DNA from: Sanderia malayensis
Taxonomy: Eukaryota; Cnidaria; Scyphozoa; Semaeostomeae; Pelagiidae
Length of the DNA: 64,000 nucleotides
Direction of reading: 5' to 3'
NCBI GenBank assembly: GCA_013076295.1
Contig: RQOL01000871.1
Coordinates: 248,001-312,000, forward strand
Positions 30,720 to 41,699 of this stretch are shown here, in pieces. Positions within the stretch are counted from its first letter, which is position 1. Every line of letters starts with the position of its first letter. Below the pieces are notes generated by a model that was not told the DNA's origin, did no database searches, and was given only the letters and a program-made list of their open reading frames with translations. Made by a program: the position numbers and the translations under genes.

Positions 30720-31589
30720 TTCACTCGCCCAAAATACACAAGACTTACACCGCACGGGGGTCAAGCAGTTCCTTACTTTTGCTACGCATTCAAAGCTCAT
30801 GAATTTGAGGGTATTTTGTCCGCCGACGAAATTACTCTATGTTATTTTGCTACTCACATGCCCCCAACCGTCTCACATGACACAATAACATTGTATCGGG
30901 CGGCAGTGAGAGACTTTCATTTACAACACGTTTTTACTTGCAATTTGCCAGATTTCTGTCGACAATATACATTCTTCGATCACTTTCACATTTCCGGGCT
31001 GCTTCAGCTGGACACTGCACGTGATCTCGATAACAAAATGACATGGGCCTCATTTTCCACAGCACTCCTAGGGTTTCTTAGAATTAGTGAATTCACGTGC
31101 GATCGAGACTTTAATCCCGACGTGCACCTTTCTGTTTTCGATGTTTCGTTTTATCCGGACTTGAACACCGCCCAAAGTTTTTCATTGTTTGTAAAACGGT
31201 CTAAAACAGACCCGTTTAAAAAAGGATTGTACATGCATATCGGATTAACCAACTCTACTGTCTGTGCTGTCCGCTCGCTTCAAGCCTACCTCTTGTCCCG
31301 CTCCCCACCCCCTGGCGGCCCACTTTTCATTTTCAGGTCCGGGCAACCCCTCACTCGAAACCGATTTACAGCTGAACTTAGGTCCCTCTTAAAGCAGCTG
31401 GGCTTACCCCCTGACGAGTTTGCTAGTCACAGTTTCAGACGGGGGGCTACGACGGCTGCCGCCGCGGCCAACATGCCCCACTGGCTTATCCAGACTCTGG
31501 GTAGGTGGTCATCCGACTGCTTCAAGCGATACATTCAGCTTCCGATTTTGCAGCTACACGCTGCGTCCAAACAACTTACTGGTTCCTGA
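30720..31589 (+). pseudogene. DIRS-like tyrosine recombinase, slightly damaged
   Basis: From about 30776 the frame is open to a stop at 31587-31589 and reads CYAFKAHEFEGILSADEITL, ALLGFLRISEFTCDRDF (first Arg), FVKRSKTDPF (Lys), FASHSFRRGATTAAAAANMP (H-x-x-R), LGRWSSDCFKRYIQLP (catalytic Tyr in RYI). An N-terminal piece (TGVKQFLTF, about 30755) is one base out of frame, so at least one frameshift exists. All expected catalytic residues (R, K, H-x-x-R, Y) are visible. In DIRS elements this enzyme inserts a circular cDNA without target duplication, consistent with the absence of flanking duplications here. Confidence 0.75.
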
Positions 31590-31819
31590 ATTATAGTTCA
31601 TCTTATATATTTCAATTACAATTCTACTTTGCTTACACTAACACGTATACGAGAGACAATGTGCGATACTATTCATAATGCTATGAAAAAAAAAAAAAAC
31701 AAAATTTACGTTATTCTCTGTACTCGTTTTTATGGGCAATCGCTGGACGCAATTTGTGGGCAAAAGTGCAAACACTTCATATCACAAAAACTCGGAATAG
31801 CACATCAATAAACAATTAA

Positions 31820-31943
31820 CGGACAGCGTCCGTAAATTCGCACCCTATGTTAAACAAAACGGACAGCGTCCGTAAATTCCGAGTCAGGGACAGCGTCCCT
31901 AAATTCCGAGTCAGGGACAGCGTCCCTCAGGGACAGCGTCCCT
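31820..31943. repeat. Hairpin cluster, DIRS unit 1 (5 hairpins)
   Basis: Two copies of cggacagcgtccg and three of agggacagcgtccct, each a 5-6 bp stem with loop agc. They are spaced by taaattccgagtc-type linkers in 27-bp periods. Confidence 0.95.
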
Positions 31944-32797
31944 GCCCCTCCGCTCGCACTTCGTTCCTTGCAAATGCGTTTCCTACACCGCCCACAATAT
32001 CGTAATTAACTGTTTTAATTTATGTATAACATCATTGATATATTTACGTATTATTACCTAACAATTATGTTGTAAATTATAATGATGATGAAGATGGCTA
32101 TGTTGTAAATTATGATTATGATGACTATTATGATGATGATTATGATGACTCAAAGCATATCGCAATGGTTTGTTCTTGCGATTCTCTGCGGTAGGAGTGA
32201 ATAATTAAATGTTAGTTAATACATGAAATTTATTAACTTTAGTTAATTAGGCACGGATTTTTCATATTGCGTGACTGTTTTTTAATGCTAATCAACAACC
32301 AAAATTAACAGGGCCACACCAAGGGTGCGTTGATTACTTGACACAGGCAAGGTATTTTAATCTGGCACCAATCGTAAAATATCACGCATAGCGATGCTGC
32401 CTGTATCTAATCTCAGCTTGATGAAAGTGACAAGCACAATAAACCAATCAGAGCTCCCAACACAGCAGGCTAACCAGCGACAAGCCAATCAAATTAAGCG
32501 AATCACCACGCAAAATACTCCCTTTATAAGACAATGCAAAGCCCTCAAAGGGCAACAATTTACAAACAAAGCAACATATACATAGTTGCCAAGCAAATCA
32601 AGGAAACAAAAATTTACCCGCCCACCTCCCTATCCACCGATAGAGGCATATCCAAGGTTCTACGAGCTACCTTTCACGAACCACCTGATTAATTGAAAGT
32701 CGCAATGCATCTGAGACGCCAAACTTTGCAGGAACTGGCAAAAGTGCAAACACTTCATATCACAAAAACTCGGAATAGCACATCAATAAACAATTAA

Positions 32798-32975
32798 CGG
32801 ACAGCGTCCGTAAATTCGCACCCTATGTTAAACAAAACGGACAGCGTCCGTAAATTCCGAGTCAGGGACAGCGTCCCTAAATTCCGAGTCAGGGACAGCG
32901 TCCCTAAATTCCAAGTCAGGGACAGCGTCCCTAAATTCCGAGTCAGGGACAGCGTCCCTCAGGGACAGCGTCCCT
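32798..32975. repeat. Hairpin cluster, DIRS unit 2 (7 hairpins)
   Basis: Same hairpins as in unit 1 but with two extra 27-bp periods: two cggacagcgtccg and five agggacagcgtccct. The 27-bp period leaves an open frame with a KFRVRDSVP nine-residue repeat, which I regard as incidental. Confidence 0.95.
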
Positions 32976-33829
32976 GCCCCTCCGCTCGCACTTCGTTCCT
33001 TGCAAATGCGTTTCCTACACCGCCCACAATATCGTAATTAACTGTTTTAATTTATGTATAACATCATTGATATATTTACGTATTATTACCTAACAATTAT
33101 GTTGTAAATTATAATGATGATGAAGATGGCTATGTTGTAAATTATGATTATGATGACTATTATGATGATGATTATGATGACTCAAAGCATATCGCAATGG
33201 TTTGTTCTTGCGATTCTCTGCGGTAGGAGTGAATAATTAAATGTTAGTTAATACATGAAATTTATTAACTTTAGTTAATTAGGCACGGATTTTTCATATT
33301 GCGTGACTGTTTTTTAATGCTAATCAACAACCAAAATTAACAGGGCCACACCAAGGGTGCGTTGATTACTTGACACAGGCAAGGTATTTTAATCTGGCAC
33401 CAATCGTAAAATATCACGCATAGCGATGCTGCCTGTATCTAATCTCAGCTTGATGAAAGTGACAAGCACAATAAACCAATCAGAGCTCCCAACACAGCAG
33501 GCTAACCAGCGACAAGCCAATCAAATTAAGCGAATCACCACGCAAAATACTCCCTTTATAAGACAATGCAAAGCCCTCAAAGGGCAACAATTTACAAACA
33601 AAGCAACATATACATAGTTGCCAAGCAAATCAAGGAAACAAAAATTTACCCGCCCACCTCCCTATCCACCGATAGAGGCATATCCAAGGTTCTACGAGCT
33701 ACCTTTCACGAACCACCTGATTAATTGAAAGTCGCAATGCATCTGAGACGCCAAACTTTGCAGGAACTGGCAAAAGTGCAAACACTTCATATCACAAAAA
33801 CTCGGAATAGCACATCAATAAACAATTAA

Positions 33830-34007
33830 CGGACAGCGTCCGTAAATTCGCACCCTATGTTAAACAAAACGGACAGCGTCCGTAAATTCCGAGTCAGGGA
33901 CAGCGTCCCTAAATTCCGAGTCAGGGACAGCGTCCCTAAATTCCAAGTCAGGGACAGCGTCCCTAAATTCCGAGTCAGGGACAGCGTCCCTCAGGGACAG
34001 CGTCCCT
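33830..34007. repeat. Hairpin cluster, DIRS unit 3 (7 hairpins)
   Basis: Identical to the unit 2 cluster, 1032 bp further on, including the single variant linker with aag in place of gag. Confidence 0.95.
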
Positions 34008-34271
34008 GCCCCTCCGCTCGCACTTCGTTCCTTGCAAATGCGTTTCCTACACCGCCCACAATATCGTAATTAACTGTTTTAATTTATGTATAACATCATT
34101 GATATATTTACGTATTATTACCTAACAATTATGTTGTAAATTATAATGATGATGAAGATGGCTATGTTGTAAATTATGATTATGATGACTATTATGATGA
34201 TGATTATGATGACTCAAAGCATATCGCAATGGTTTGTTCTTGCGATTCTCTGCGGTAGGAGTGAATAATTA

Positions 34272-35130
34272 ACAAAAGTTATTTTTATTGTTTTAAAAAA
34301 TTGGTTTCATTGTCTTGTGTTTTGCCTTCTATCTGAGTGCAATTGCAATCCTCAACAAAAGTGGAAGGGTTTCACAAATTCTTGCTTTGTTGGATTCAAT
34401 TTGTTCAGATTTATCAATCCATATGAATTTTTCAGAGTGTTATTTTCCTCGGAGTTAGTTTAGCAGGGAGCAGATATGAATAGCGGAGAGAAATTGGTTC
34501 TCTTGCTGAATAAATTGACATGCCAGTAGATTTTCATGATAATGCTGGCATTGTTGATGTTTTCTGCAGAAGCTATATTCTGCATACAAAGTGCTACCAT
34601 CTTTTGGCGATTAAAAAGACATTGTTTCACTTTACATAGAATCTGAATACCATCGGTAAACTGGAAGTTGACTTTATATTCAATGCAAAATACCTTAGAG
34701 AGGAAATAAAATTCTGAATGATTCATTCTATTCTCATTTTGTGCATAACAATATCTAATGACTAAATTTCATCCCTGTATTCAGTTTCTGTTAATTCGTA
34801 TGATTCATTGATGAAATCACGACCCCTTTGACCATCACTTTTTTATACTGGACTGCCGTGCTAAAAAATGATCGTGTAACATGCAAAATGATGAATTTTC
34901 GTAGCAGATTTTAAATGCTATTAATGATTCATTAACTTAAGTGAATTATTGACAAATATCGAAACTTGGCGTCACAAACCTAACATTACTTCACACATCT
35001 TTCATAAGATGATATTCGAAATGTGCTAACTTAATCCAAACCCAACTGAGCCACCGACCAGGGGATTACGAAGATGAAAAACAACCAATGTCTAATATCA
35101 AAGTACCGACGTATTTGCCAATCAACACCC
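34272..35130. other. Nothing recognised
   Basis: AT-rich sequence with one minus-strand frame (34726-34460) that lacks any motif. It contains no visible repeat border after the DIRS array. Confidence 0.4.
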
Positions 35131-35134
35131 AGTC

Positions 35135-35144
35135 TTTATATAAG
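35135..35144 (+). promoter_or_regulatory. TATA box candidate upstream of the MADF-BESS gene
   Basis: tttatataag lies 26-35 bases before the ATG of exon 1 (35170), with CCAAT-type motifs at about 35118 and 35158. The spacing would put the transcription start almost at the ATG, giving a very short leader. Confidence 0.45.
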
Positions 35145-35169
35145 CTGACTCTGGCTAACCAATCAAGAA

Positions 35170-36058
35170 ATGGATGCAAGACAGATCAGCTTCCAAGAAT
35201 ATCTACGTCAACATGGGTTAAATGAAAGGTAAGATATTTTTTAGAACGCTAGCTTTGATTTCACTTCAAAAATGTAACACACAAACATCGATGCTATTTT
35301 CAAAGACCATTAATTTCTGTTTTGCAGAGTGGATCCTGAGGAAGTGGATTCTGAAATAGAAAGTGACGATGAAGTGCCAATCCCATTGCCAGTAAAGAAG
35401 ACGGCATCAAAAGACTGCTGAGAAAAAGCCAGCTGCAGAAAAGCCATCAAAAAGAAAAAAAGGGCATTCAATTGGTCTGATGATTTAGTGGAAGAGATGA
35501 TAAATCAATGGTGGCTACACCCTGTACTGTACAAAATCTCCAATTCACACTATCATTTGAAGGACAAGTGACGCAAAACCATACAAAAAATTCTATATGC
35601 TTTGGAAGAGCAAGACAGATTTCCTTTGCCAGCATACGAAGATGCTAACAAAAAAATGAACTCTCTGCGAAGCTATTTTCTTGCCGAGAAAAACAAGACC
35701 CACCAGAGTAGTCAGTGGTGCTGGAGCAGATGATGTCTACAGAAGCAAATGGCAATTTTTCGAGTCTCTGAGCTTTCTGGCAGATAACATTGTCCCACGT
35801 ACAACGGAATCAAACTCGCCGAAACAAAGTTCTACAGAAACTTAAGATGCCCAAAACAGCCAGTACGCATATGATATCGGCGATAACTCATCATCCAAAA
35901 GATCGAAAAAGACAAAAGCTAAACGAACAGATGAGCTAATAGAGACGGCAATAGACGCACTTAAGGCAAGGGCAGCAGAACGAGAGAGAACAGCTGATCA
36001 AATATTTGGGGAAATGGCATGGAAAATGCTGGCATCTTCTGTCCCTTCGATTGTGTGA
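35170..36058 (+). pseudogene. MADF-BESS type DNA-binding protein relic
   Basis: Exon 1 (35170-35228, MDARQISFQEYLRQHGLNE) joins exon 2 (from 35338) across a 109-bp intron (ag|gtaaga ... ttttgcag) in frame: VDPEEVDSEIESDDEVPIP. After frame changes near 35405, a MADF domain is readable. It contains FNWSDDLVEEMINQWWLHPV, DRFPLPAYEDANKKMNSLRS and KWQFFESLSFL, separated by a stop at about 35570. The C-terminus (AERERTADQIFGEMAWKMLA) resembles a BESS motif and ends at 36056-36058. Two or more frameshifts and a TAA (about 35845) kill it. MADF-BESS proteins bind DNA through MADF and self-associate through BESS. Many animal copies are transposon-derived accessory genes. Confidence 0.6.
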
Positions 36059-36069
36059 GAAGCTTCTAC

Positions 36070-36780
36070 CTTAGGGATGACATAAGTTGAATGGCTCTTT
36101 CCTGGAATTTCTTCGCAACAAGCCATGGAAAAGGGCCTGTTGATGACATTGGTGGTTGCCTGAAAAGAATTGCCACTGACAAAGTTAAGACCAGGCAATC
36201 AGCTATAAACAATTCTGCTGACTTTTATGAAGCTGTGAAAGGATCCTCTGTCAGTACCACCCTGATCACATCAGAAGAAGTCCAACAAAATGAAATGCTT
36301 CTTGGATTGCCTGAATTATTTGCAAATGCAGCCTCTATTAAAGGCATACTTGATTTCCATTGGATTGAACTGACTGATGGGGACATATCAACAAGAAAAT
36401 ACAGCTCTGGAAGAGAGTCAGTAAATGGTCATGATGATTGTAATGCTGTTACTGCCAGTCTTGATAGTGTCCAAAATGGCATTGCAGAGGTAATCGAAGG
36501 TCAATGATATGCCGTGTTTTGGGAAGCTAGTTACTGGTTCATTGGATGCGCAATAAAGGTCACTGAAAATATGGTCATTTTGGAATTTGTGCATCAGACA
36601 GCACCAGATGTTAACACTTCTAAGTCTACCACAGATGTTGATAGTGTGCCTTTTTCAGATGTCTTTCTGCACATAGATCCTCCCATGCCTGTTTCTTCCT
36701 CAAGGTGTTCATTCTACCGGCACCAAGATGACAATTTCCAGTGTGTGAAGGACTTTTTTAAAGACTTCTGTGGACTGTGA
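36070..36780 (+). pseudogene. C-terminal part of an unrecognised repeat-borne protein
   Basis: The frame from about 36091 reads SWNFFATSHGKGPVDDIGG and KTRQSAINNSADFYEAV, meets one TGA at 36505-36507, and continues in phase (YAVFWEASYWFIGCAI) to a stop at 36778-36780. NFFATSHGKG-x-x-D-x-IGG is a block I recall from repetitive proteins of cnidarians and some other animals. I cannot name its function. The single in-frame TGA suggests a recent loss or a CpG decay event. Confidence 0.4.
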
Positions 36781-39068
36781 CTACGGTTTTTCCACACTTG
36801 TCCCGTGAGACACATTTTTGTGTCACGTGAGTCACATTTGTTTTTAACGCTTTCATCAAATCTGCAAAATTCTGGTTATTTGTTTGCAATATGTTGCATT
36901 TGTGACTTAAAAGCATTGTTGAATTTGATTTGTAGTGGTTCACTAAATATATTGACAGCAAAATGAAAGACCATGCATTAAGGTTGATCTTTTTAGAATC
37001 TGAGGTCACGTGAGTCACACATATGCTTTTCATTGCACAAAGCACACAAATAAGATTTTGACAAAAATGACAGTGTCAATTTGTGGCCCTGCTTAAGAGC
37101 TGCTAATATATTAAGAAGCTTCATTATAAGATAGTTGTACCCATGTAAAATTGGTTCAACAAAACAAACAGATTCTGAGATTGTCACACAAGTCACTATC
37201 AAATGGCTCTGAAGACATCGACATTGCTGCAAATTTCATAGCAAAGTTATCTTTATAGCAAATCAAACAGAGGACAGGGTGGGCGGGAGAAATGAAGGTT
37301 CTAGACTATGCAATAACTCAGAATGATTAGAGAATCTGAGTTGCTGAGAGTAAGACTCCACTAATTAATTATCAAAGCTGTTGCCGACGTCAACTCTCGG
37401 GTAAGTCTTGCTTGGTCCCCCCCCCCCATCCCCGACTCGTGTTGATGGACATAAACCAAGAGTTGACAAAAAAGACAATTTCTATCGCCCATTAACTGTC
37501 CTTAAATTGCATTTAAGAACTATAAAATTTACCTTTTGCCATAGAACTGTTGACTTGCTATTGCTGGGCAAGTCAAAGACAAGCATGATGTATATTACCA
37601 AGAATATGTTACCTTAATTGTGCTGTATTACAAACCATGATATAGTTGGACTGAAAGAGCACTGGCTACTTCAATGAAATAAATTCAAGATCTGGCTTTT
37701 GATTGATGGAAGCCTGCAAAAGAAGATGTTGGTTGAGATATCTCATTTCATCTTCAAATTTACAGATAAGATAAATTTACTTTAAATCAAATTTACTTTA
37801 ACTATCTGAACAAACACTCTTCTGATGTTGCATACTATCAGTTCAAAAAGGTTCATAAGGTATTTTCAAAATGGTTTGGAACAGCTTCAGAAAATAGGGT
37901 TTATCATTCATGAAATCATTGCCGTAAACCAAGTAAACATATTAACTATCTCTGGAAATGCAATTGCCAGTGGTGGTGGCAAACCTGTGGCAAAACATTT
38001 CAAAGCAATGTGGATGCAGCAGTGATGTTATCAATCCAATAAAATCATAAAGTTAAGAACAAAAATTAACTGGTTGGTTCCAGGTATTGGCTTCTCAATA
38101 CACACAGCAATAAAGAAAGGAACTGCATAAAAGTATTCAGAAATTTACTGTTCACAACTGCATAGAAAACCCTATCAATAAATACTATCATTAAAAAGTT
38201 GTTCATAGAATCAAGAACATACCTGTTAAGTATCCAAATTTTCTTCAGGATAGATGTTTGATTTACTCTGGCTGTACTTTGACATTTTGTAACTATGGAA
38301 AGAAAACAAGTTTATATGAAGTTACTTTTGTTGTGGAAACATACGTTGCTATTTTAAATACCATGTCCTAGTCTGAGAAGCATGTCTTGTGCACCACAAG
38401 GTGAAATCAAAGGTATGTTATGTGCACACCAAAAAACCAGTGGTGCAAAAACTGATTCTTGACGCAGAAATAAAAAGGCATTTAGGGTCATCCTGTGTCA
38501 CTTTCTACACCTGCTGGTACTTCATGTATGCTAATGAGATTTTTCATCAGACTGGAAATTGGTGGAGCTTAAGGCCTGCATCTTTATCTCCATCAGGGTA
38601 TAATGCTATAACTTTTATTGTTTCCTTACATTAAAGGGGTATTGGGAAACACCAATTGACAGAATAATAACACTCGGCAACTGATTCTGTCCCACTCATG
38701 GCTAATGCAATATCAATACATATACTACACATACTACTTGACTGTATATTGTTTCATTGGTGAAAAAAGAAGCTTTCTCATAAAAGCTTGCTAAGCAACA
38801 ATCACTTGAATATTCAAACTTGTATATACATTCAAGTTTGTGTATTTCTTTCGATACGGTAAAAGTTATTGGTCATTCTGACATGACCAATGTTTTGCAG
38901 TTACTTGGTGAAACCATGTTTGCCTGCATCCACCAAAATCATCCCAAACAATTTCTTAAACAGCATGGTTGAAAGAACCCATCACCATGCTTGACAGATC
39001 TTGGTGAATGAAAGGACAGGACAGTTCCTCATTTTCAGCTATCAGATTTTTTATGCGAGGCAGTTGAC
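36781..39068. other. No gene recognised; gtcacgtgagtcac motifs near the start
   Basis: Between 36781 and 37210 the motif tcacgtgagtcac occurs twice (about 36827 and 37006), with related acacaagtcac at about 37187. The rest is AT-rich with a 13-base C run (37419-37431) and short frames only. Confidence 0.4.
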
Positions 39069-40168
39069 ATATGTATTTAGGTATAACATCTTTTTCATAT
39101 GTGGCCACCATACTGTTATTGACCAGAAGTACCTGAAATATGTTATGTATTCCTCCCCAAAAATGTTTACATTTAAAAAAATATCTTTAGAAAGCCACCC
39201 TGTTCTCATCAAAACCACGTATTGGCCTAATAATAAAAATATAATAATATCAGTTTTCAGCTGTCTCAGGCTATTCGCCTATCAGCTGTTCTTCGTCGTC
39301 CAAAAACTCGTACTCGTCCACAATCACTTGATTTGCAGAGAGTGGAAAGTGTAAGTCTGTTGAGTATCTGTAGTCAACCCATACTTTGTCGAGCCGGTTT
39401 TTAAAGGTATTGATGGTCGGTGCAGTTACTACAGTGTCTGGGAGATTGTTCCACATAGAAATGACTCTACTAGTAATGAAGTGCTGCCTGACAGACTTTT
39501 ACTCCTTGGCTTTCTGAGCTTAAGAATAGACCTCACGTGTTCCCGTTGTCACAGACGAAAAAATGATTGTTCACATCAAACTTTAAGTGCAAGTACTTCC
39601 ACCCTTCGATCATGTCTCCGCGTGCTCTCCTGTATGCCATACTTGGGATATCTATGGCCTTAAGCCGGTCCTCATACTGCATGTCACGTAGTTCACCTAT
39701 CAGTTTTGTGGCTCTTCTGAGTACACCCTCTATCAGCTTCTTATCCTTCTCCAGTTTTGGTGACCACACAACTACAGAATACTCTAGGTGCGGGTGAACC
39801 AAGGCGCAGAACAGCTTCTTCAGTGACTCCTTCTCTAGGTGTGTGTAGGACCTGTGCATCATGCCAAGCATACGATTCGCTTTGTTTACTTGCTTTTCCC
39901 TATGTTGTGAAAACTTCAGATCAGGGTCAATGTGGATGCCGAGGTCTTTTTCTCTAGCTCCGTTTCCGTTTTGATGATACGATAAAGTCGATATGATATG
40001 TATTTAGGTATAACATCTTTTTCATACGTGGCCACCATACTGTTATTGACCAGAAGTACCTGAAATATGTTATGTATTCCTCCCCCAAAATGTGAATATT
40101 TAAACAATATCTTTAGAAAGCCACCCTACCCAGTTCTGTTCTCGCAAAAACCAATTATATTGGCCTAA
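39069..40168. repeat. Long direct repeats flanking a LINE fragment
   Basis: 39069-39230 and 39996-40168 are near-identical direct repeats (start atatgtatttagg, end ggcctaa) of about 162 and 173 bp, with small indels. They bracket the LINE fragment exactly, so they look like a very long target-site duplication. Confidence 0.85.
39231..39995 (-). pseudogene. 3' fragment of a CR1/L2-like LINE
   Basis: On the minus strand the C-terminal part of a LINE ORF2 is readable. LKKLFCALVHPHLEYSVVVW, LIEGVLRRATKLIGEL and MAYRRARGDMIEGWKYLHL (39871-39533) are the thumb and post-RT region. After a frame change, MWNNLPDTVVTAPTINTFKN (39456-39271) is the typical end. The 5' side is truncated at about 39995. 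The 3' tail on the left is A/T-rich and ATT-repeat-like (39231-39250), as in CR1/L2 elements. No RT catalytic box is present. Confidence 0.75.
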
Positions 40169-40386
40169 GGAAAAGGCCTGACATGACTTATTTATCATAT
40201 CATCAAGAGAACAATATATGAGCGCTACTAATAATAAAAAAGAAAGCAATTTTATTAATTTATAACCTCATTGTCTAATGCACATTCTGGGTTTGGTGTC
40301 TTCGATAGATTAAGTTTTCTTCCTGGCCAATCTGTGGAATTGAGTCAACCAGTCCGGTAGAAAGCGATCAATTTCTGTCACTAACG

Positions 40387-40417
40387 ACCACACCACACCA
40401 CACCACACCACACCACC
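40387..40417. repeat. (ccaca)n microsatellite
   Basis: About six copies of the pentamer ccaca in a row. Confidence 0.9.
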
Positions 40418-41290
40418 ATAGCCTGCGCGCAGCCTCTACTGTGTGAGAGTTTTTCCTACCATGCGTTGAGTTGAATTAAAAATTCATGTCACATGCAAAT
40501 CATTTTATCGTACGATTTGAAGAAGTCTGTCTCATCAAACAAGCTAAAAAAGACTTAAAAATCTCATTGGCTCAGGTCAATGAACCTCAGTCATCTGACT
40601 TTACCCTTCGACTTTTTGACAGACAGCAGCGCTAGGGTAAAAATAATTATATTTTTGCAACTTTGCAGCTTAAGTCCAAATTCGACCATTGTTTGTTCTC
40701 ATGCCCAAACTTTTTTCTCGCGCCCAAGAGGTTTTTTATTCGCCCAGAATTGCAAGATTTGGGCGCGAGATCGCCCAAATGGCAACCCTACACACCACAC
40801 CACGCATAACATAACACCAAGACCACGCACGTGTTTTTGCCGCTTCAGTTCGACTAGCCTCTTTCGCACGATTCGGCCAATGAAAATTATTTTGCATGAT
40901 TCGTCAAAGGGACCGGTCATTATTAATGCCGGGTAGGGGACCGGAAGATATTTGGAGGGGTCACCAAAAATTTTGGAGCTTAAATGGTGGGCCACCAAAG
41001 TTACAGCTTAAAAAAGAGGGGCCATGAAAATTTTTAGATGTTTCTCTAAAAATTACAATCAAATCAACAAAAACTAAATTACTACATGTATTCTTTACAA
41101 CTTTATCAGGTATCAAGGAGTTCATTTTCACTGCTGTCACTGTCAGCTTCACCACAGTCATCATTTTCAGCAAATGTTGCTTTTTTTGTCTTGCAAAAAG
41201 CTTTTTTTCAAGGCAACTTTTTTTAAGTTATGCTTGCTCTTCCTTTTTTCCAAGCAGCTATTAGCATGAAACATGCACGGGATAAAATAT
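40418..41290. other. Nothing recognised
   Basis: Includes a cgcccaa-rich patch (40700-40790) and aggggtcaccaaaaatttt / ggggccatgaaaattttt imperfect repeats near 40950-41035. No gene is seen. Confidence 0.35.
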
Positions 41291-41304
41291 TTGACAAAGA
41301 TGAA

Positions 41305-41685
41305 CAGTTGGTACATGGATGGCACCTTCAAGATAGTCAAGGATCCGTTCAAACAATTATTTACGATTCATGCTTTCTTGAAGAGTGAAAACGACAACAT
41401 AGAGCAGACACCATTGGCATTTGTTATGATGTCAAGCTGGAAATGCTGATGGAAAGAAAGAAATTATTACCGAAGCATAAAAAGAAAAGAACTATGACAA
41501 CCGAATAGTGAACATGGAACAGGCAACATTTACAGCATTGATTTTTTCATTCACAAGAGGGATGGACAACGAAAACATTGCACTCTTCAAATTGCTTGCC
41601 TCAAAAACGAAAGTGAAAAGGGGAGAGAGGTGTACTGATATTGCAAGATACACCAAATGTAAGCTTTCTTCCACTGCATTATAAA
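41305..41685 (+). pseudogene. MULE-type transposase relic
   Basis: The plus strand reads WYMDGTFKIVKDPFKQLFTI, then HAFLKSENDNIEQTPLAFVM. WYMDGTF holds the first catalytic Asp block of MULE transposases, and the PLAFVLM-like block is the usual next landmark. After a frame change, MEQATFTALIFSFTRGMDN (about 41515-41570) fits the second Asp region (D-x-E-x-A) with the Asp replaced. It is short and broken. It may be the transposase core that once belonged with SWIM-type genes such as those at 19.5-22.5 kb, but no physical link is seen. Confidence 0.5.
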
Positions 41686-41699
41686 AAATCGTGTATTAT

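Larger units (their letters stand above)
29225..34271. mobile_element. DIRS-like (tyrosine recombinase) retroelement array with split direct repeats
   Basis: Three head-to-tail units share ends: 29225-32207 (2983 bp, with coding region), 32208-33239 and 33240-34271 (1032 bp each, seemingly identical). Each begins aatgttagttaatacatg and ends ggtaggagtgaataatta, with no spacer between units. Call the common left block A (about 408 bp) and the common right block B (about 450-500 bp). The order is then A-genes-B-A-linker-B-A-linker-B. This is the split-direct-repeat plan known from PAT/Ngaro-type DIRS elements, extended by one extra AB pair. The coding part has gag, RNase H and recombinase traces but lacks most of the RT. 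Confidence 0.8.

Noticed and set aside
29411..33617. Three identical 63-codon frames at 29411, 32394 and 33426
   Set aside because: They lie in the repeated A block of the DIRS array. Identity comes from duplication and not from selection on a peptide; no domain is seen.
31820..34007. CRISPR-like array because of regular short repeats
   Set aside because: The genome is animal, the repeat period is 27 bp with near-constant linkers, and there are no unique spacers or cas genes.
32825..34069. Open frames with a KFRVRDSVP nine-residue repeat
   Set aside because: They are the translation of the 27-bp hairpin repeat in DIRS terminal blocks. The pattern is explained by DNA hairpins, and the frame is not conserved in unit 1.
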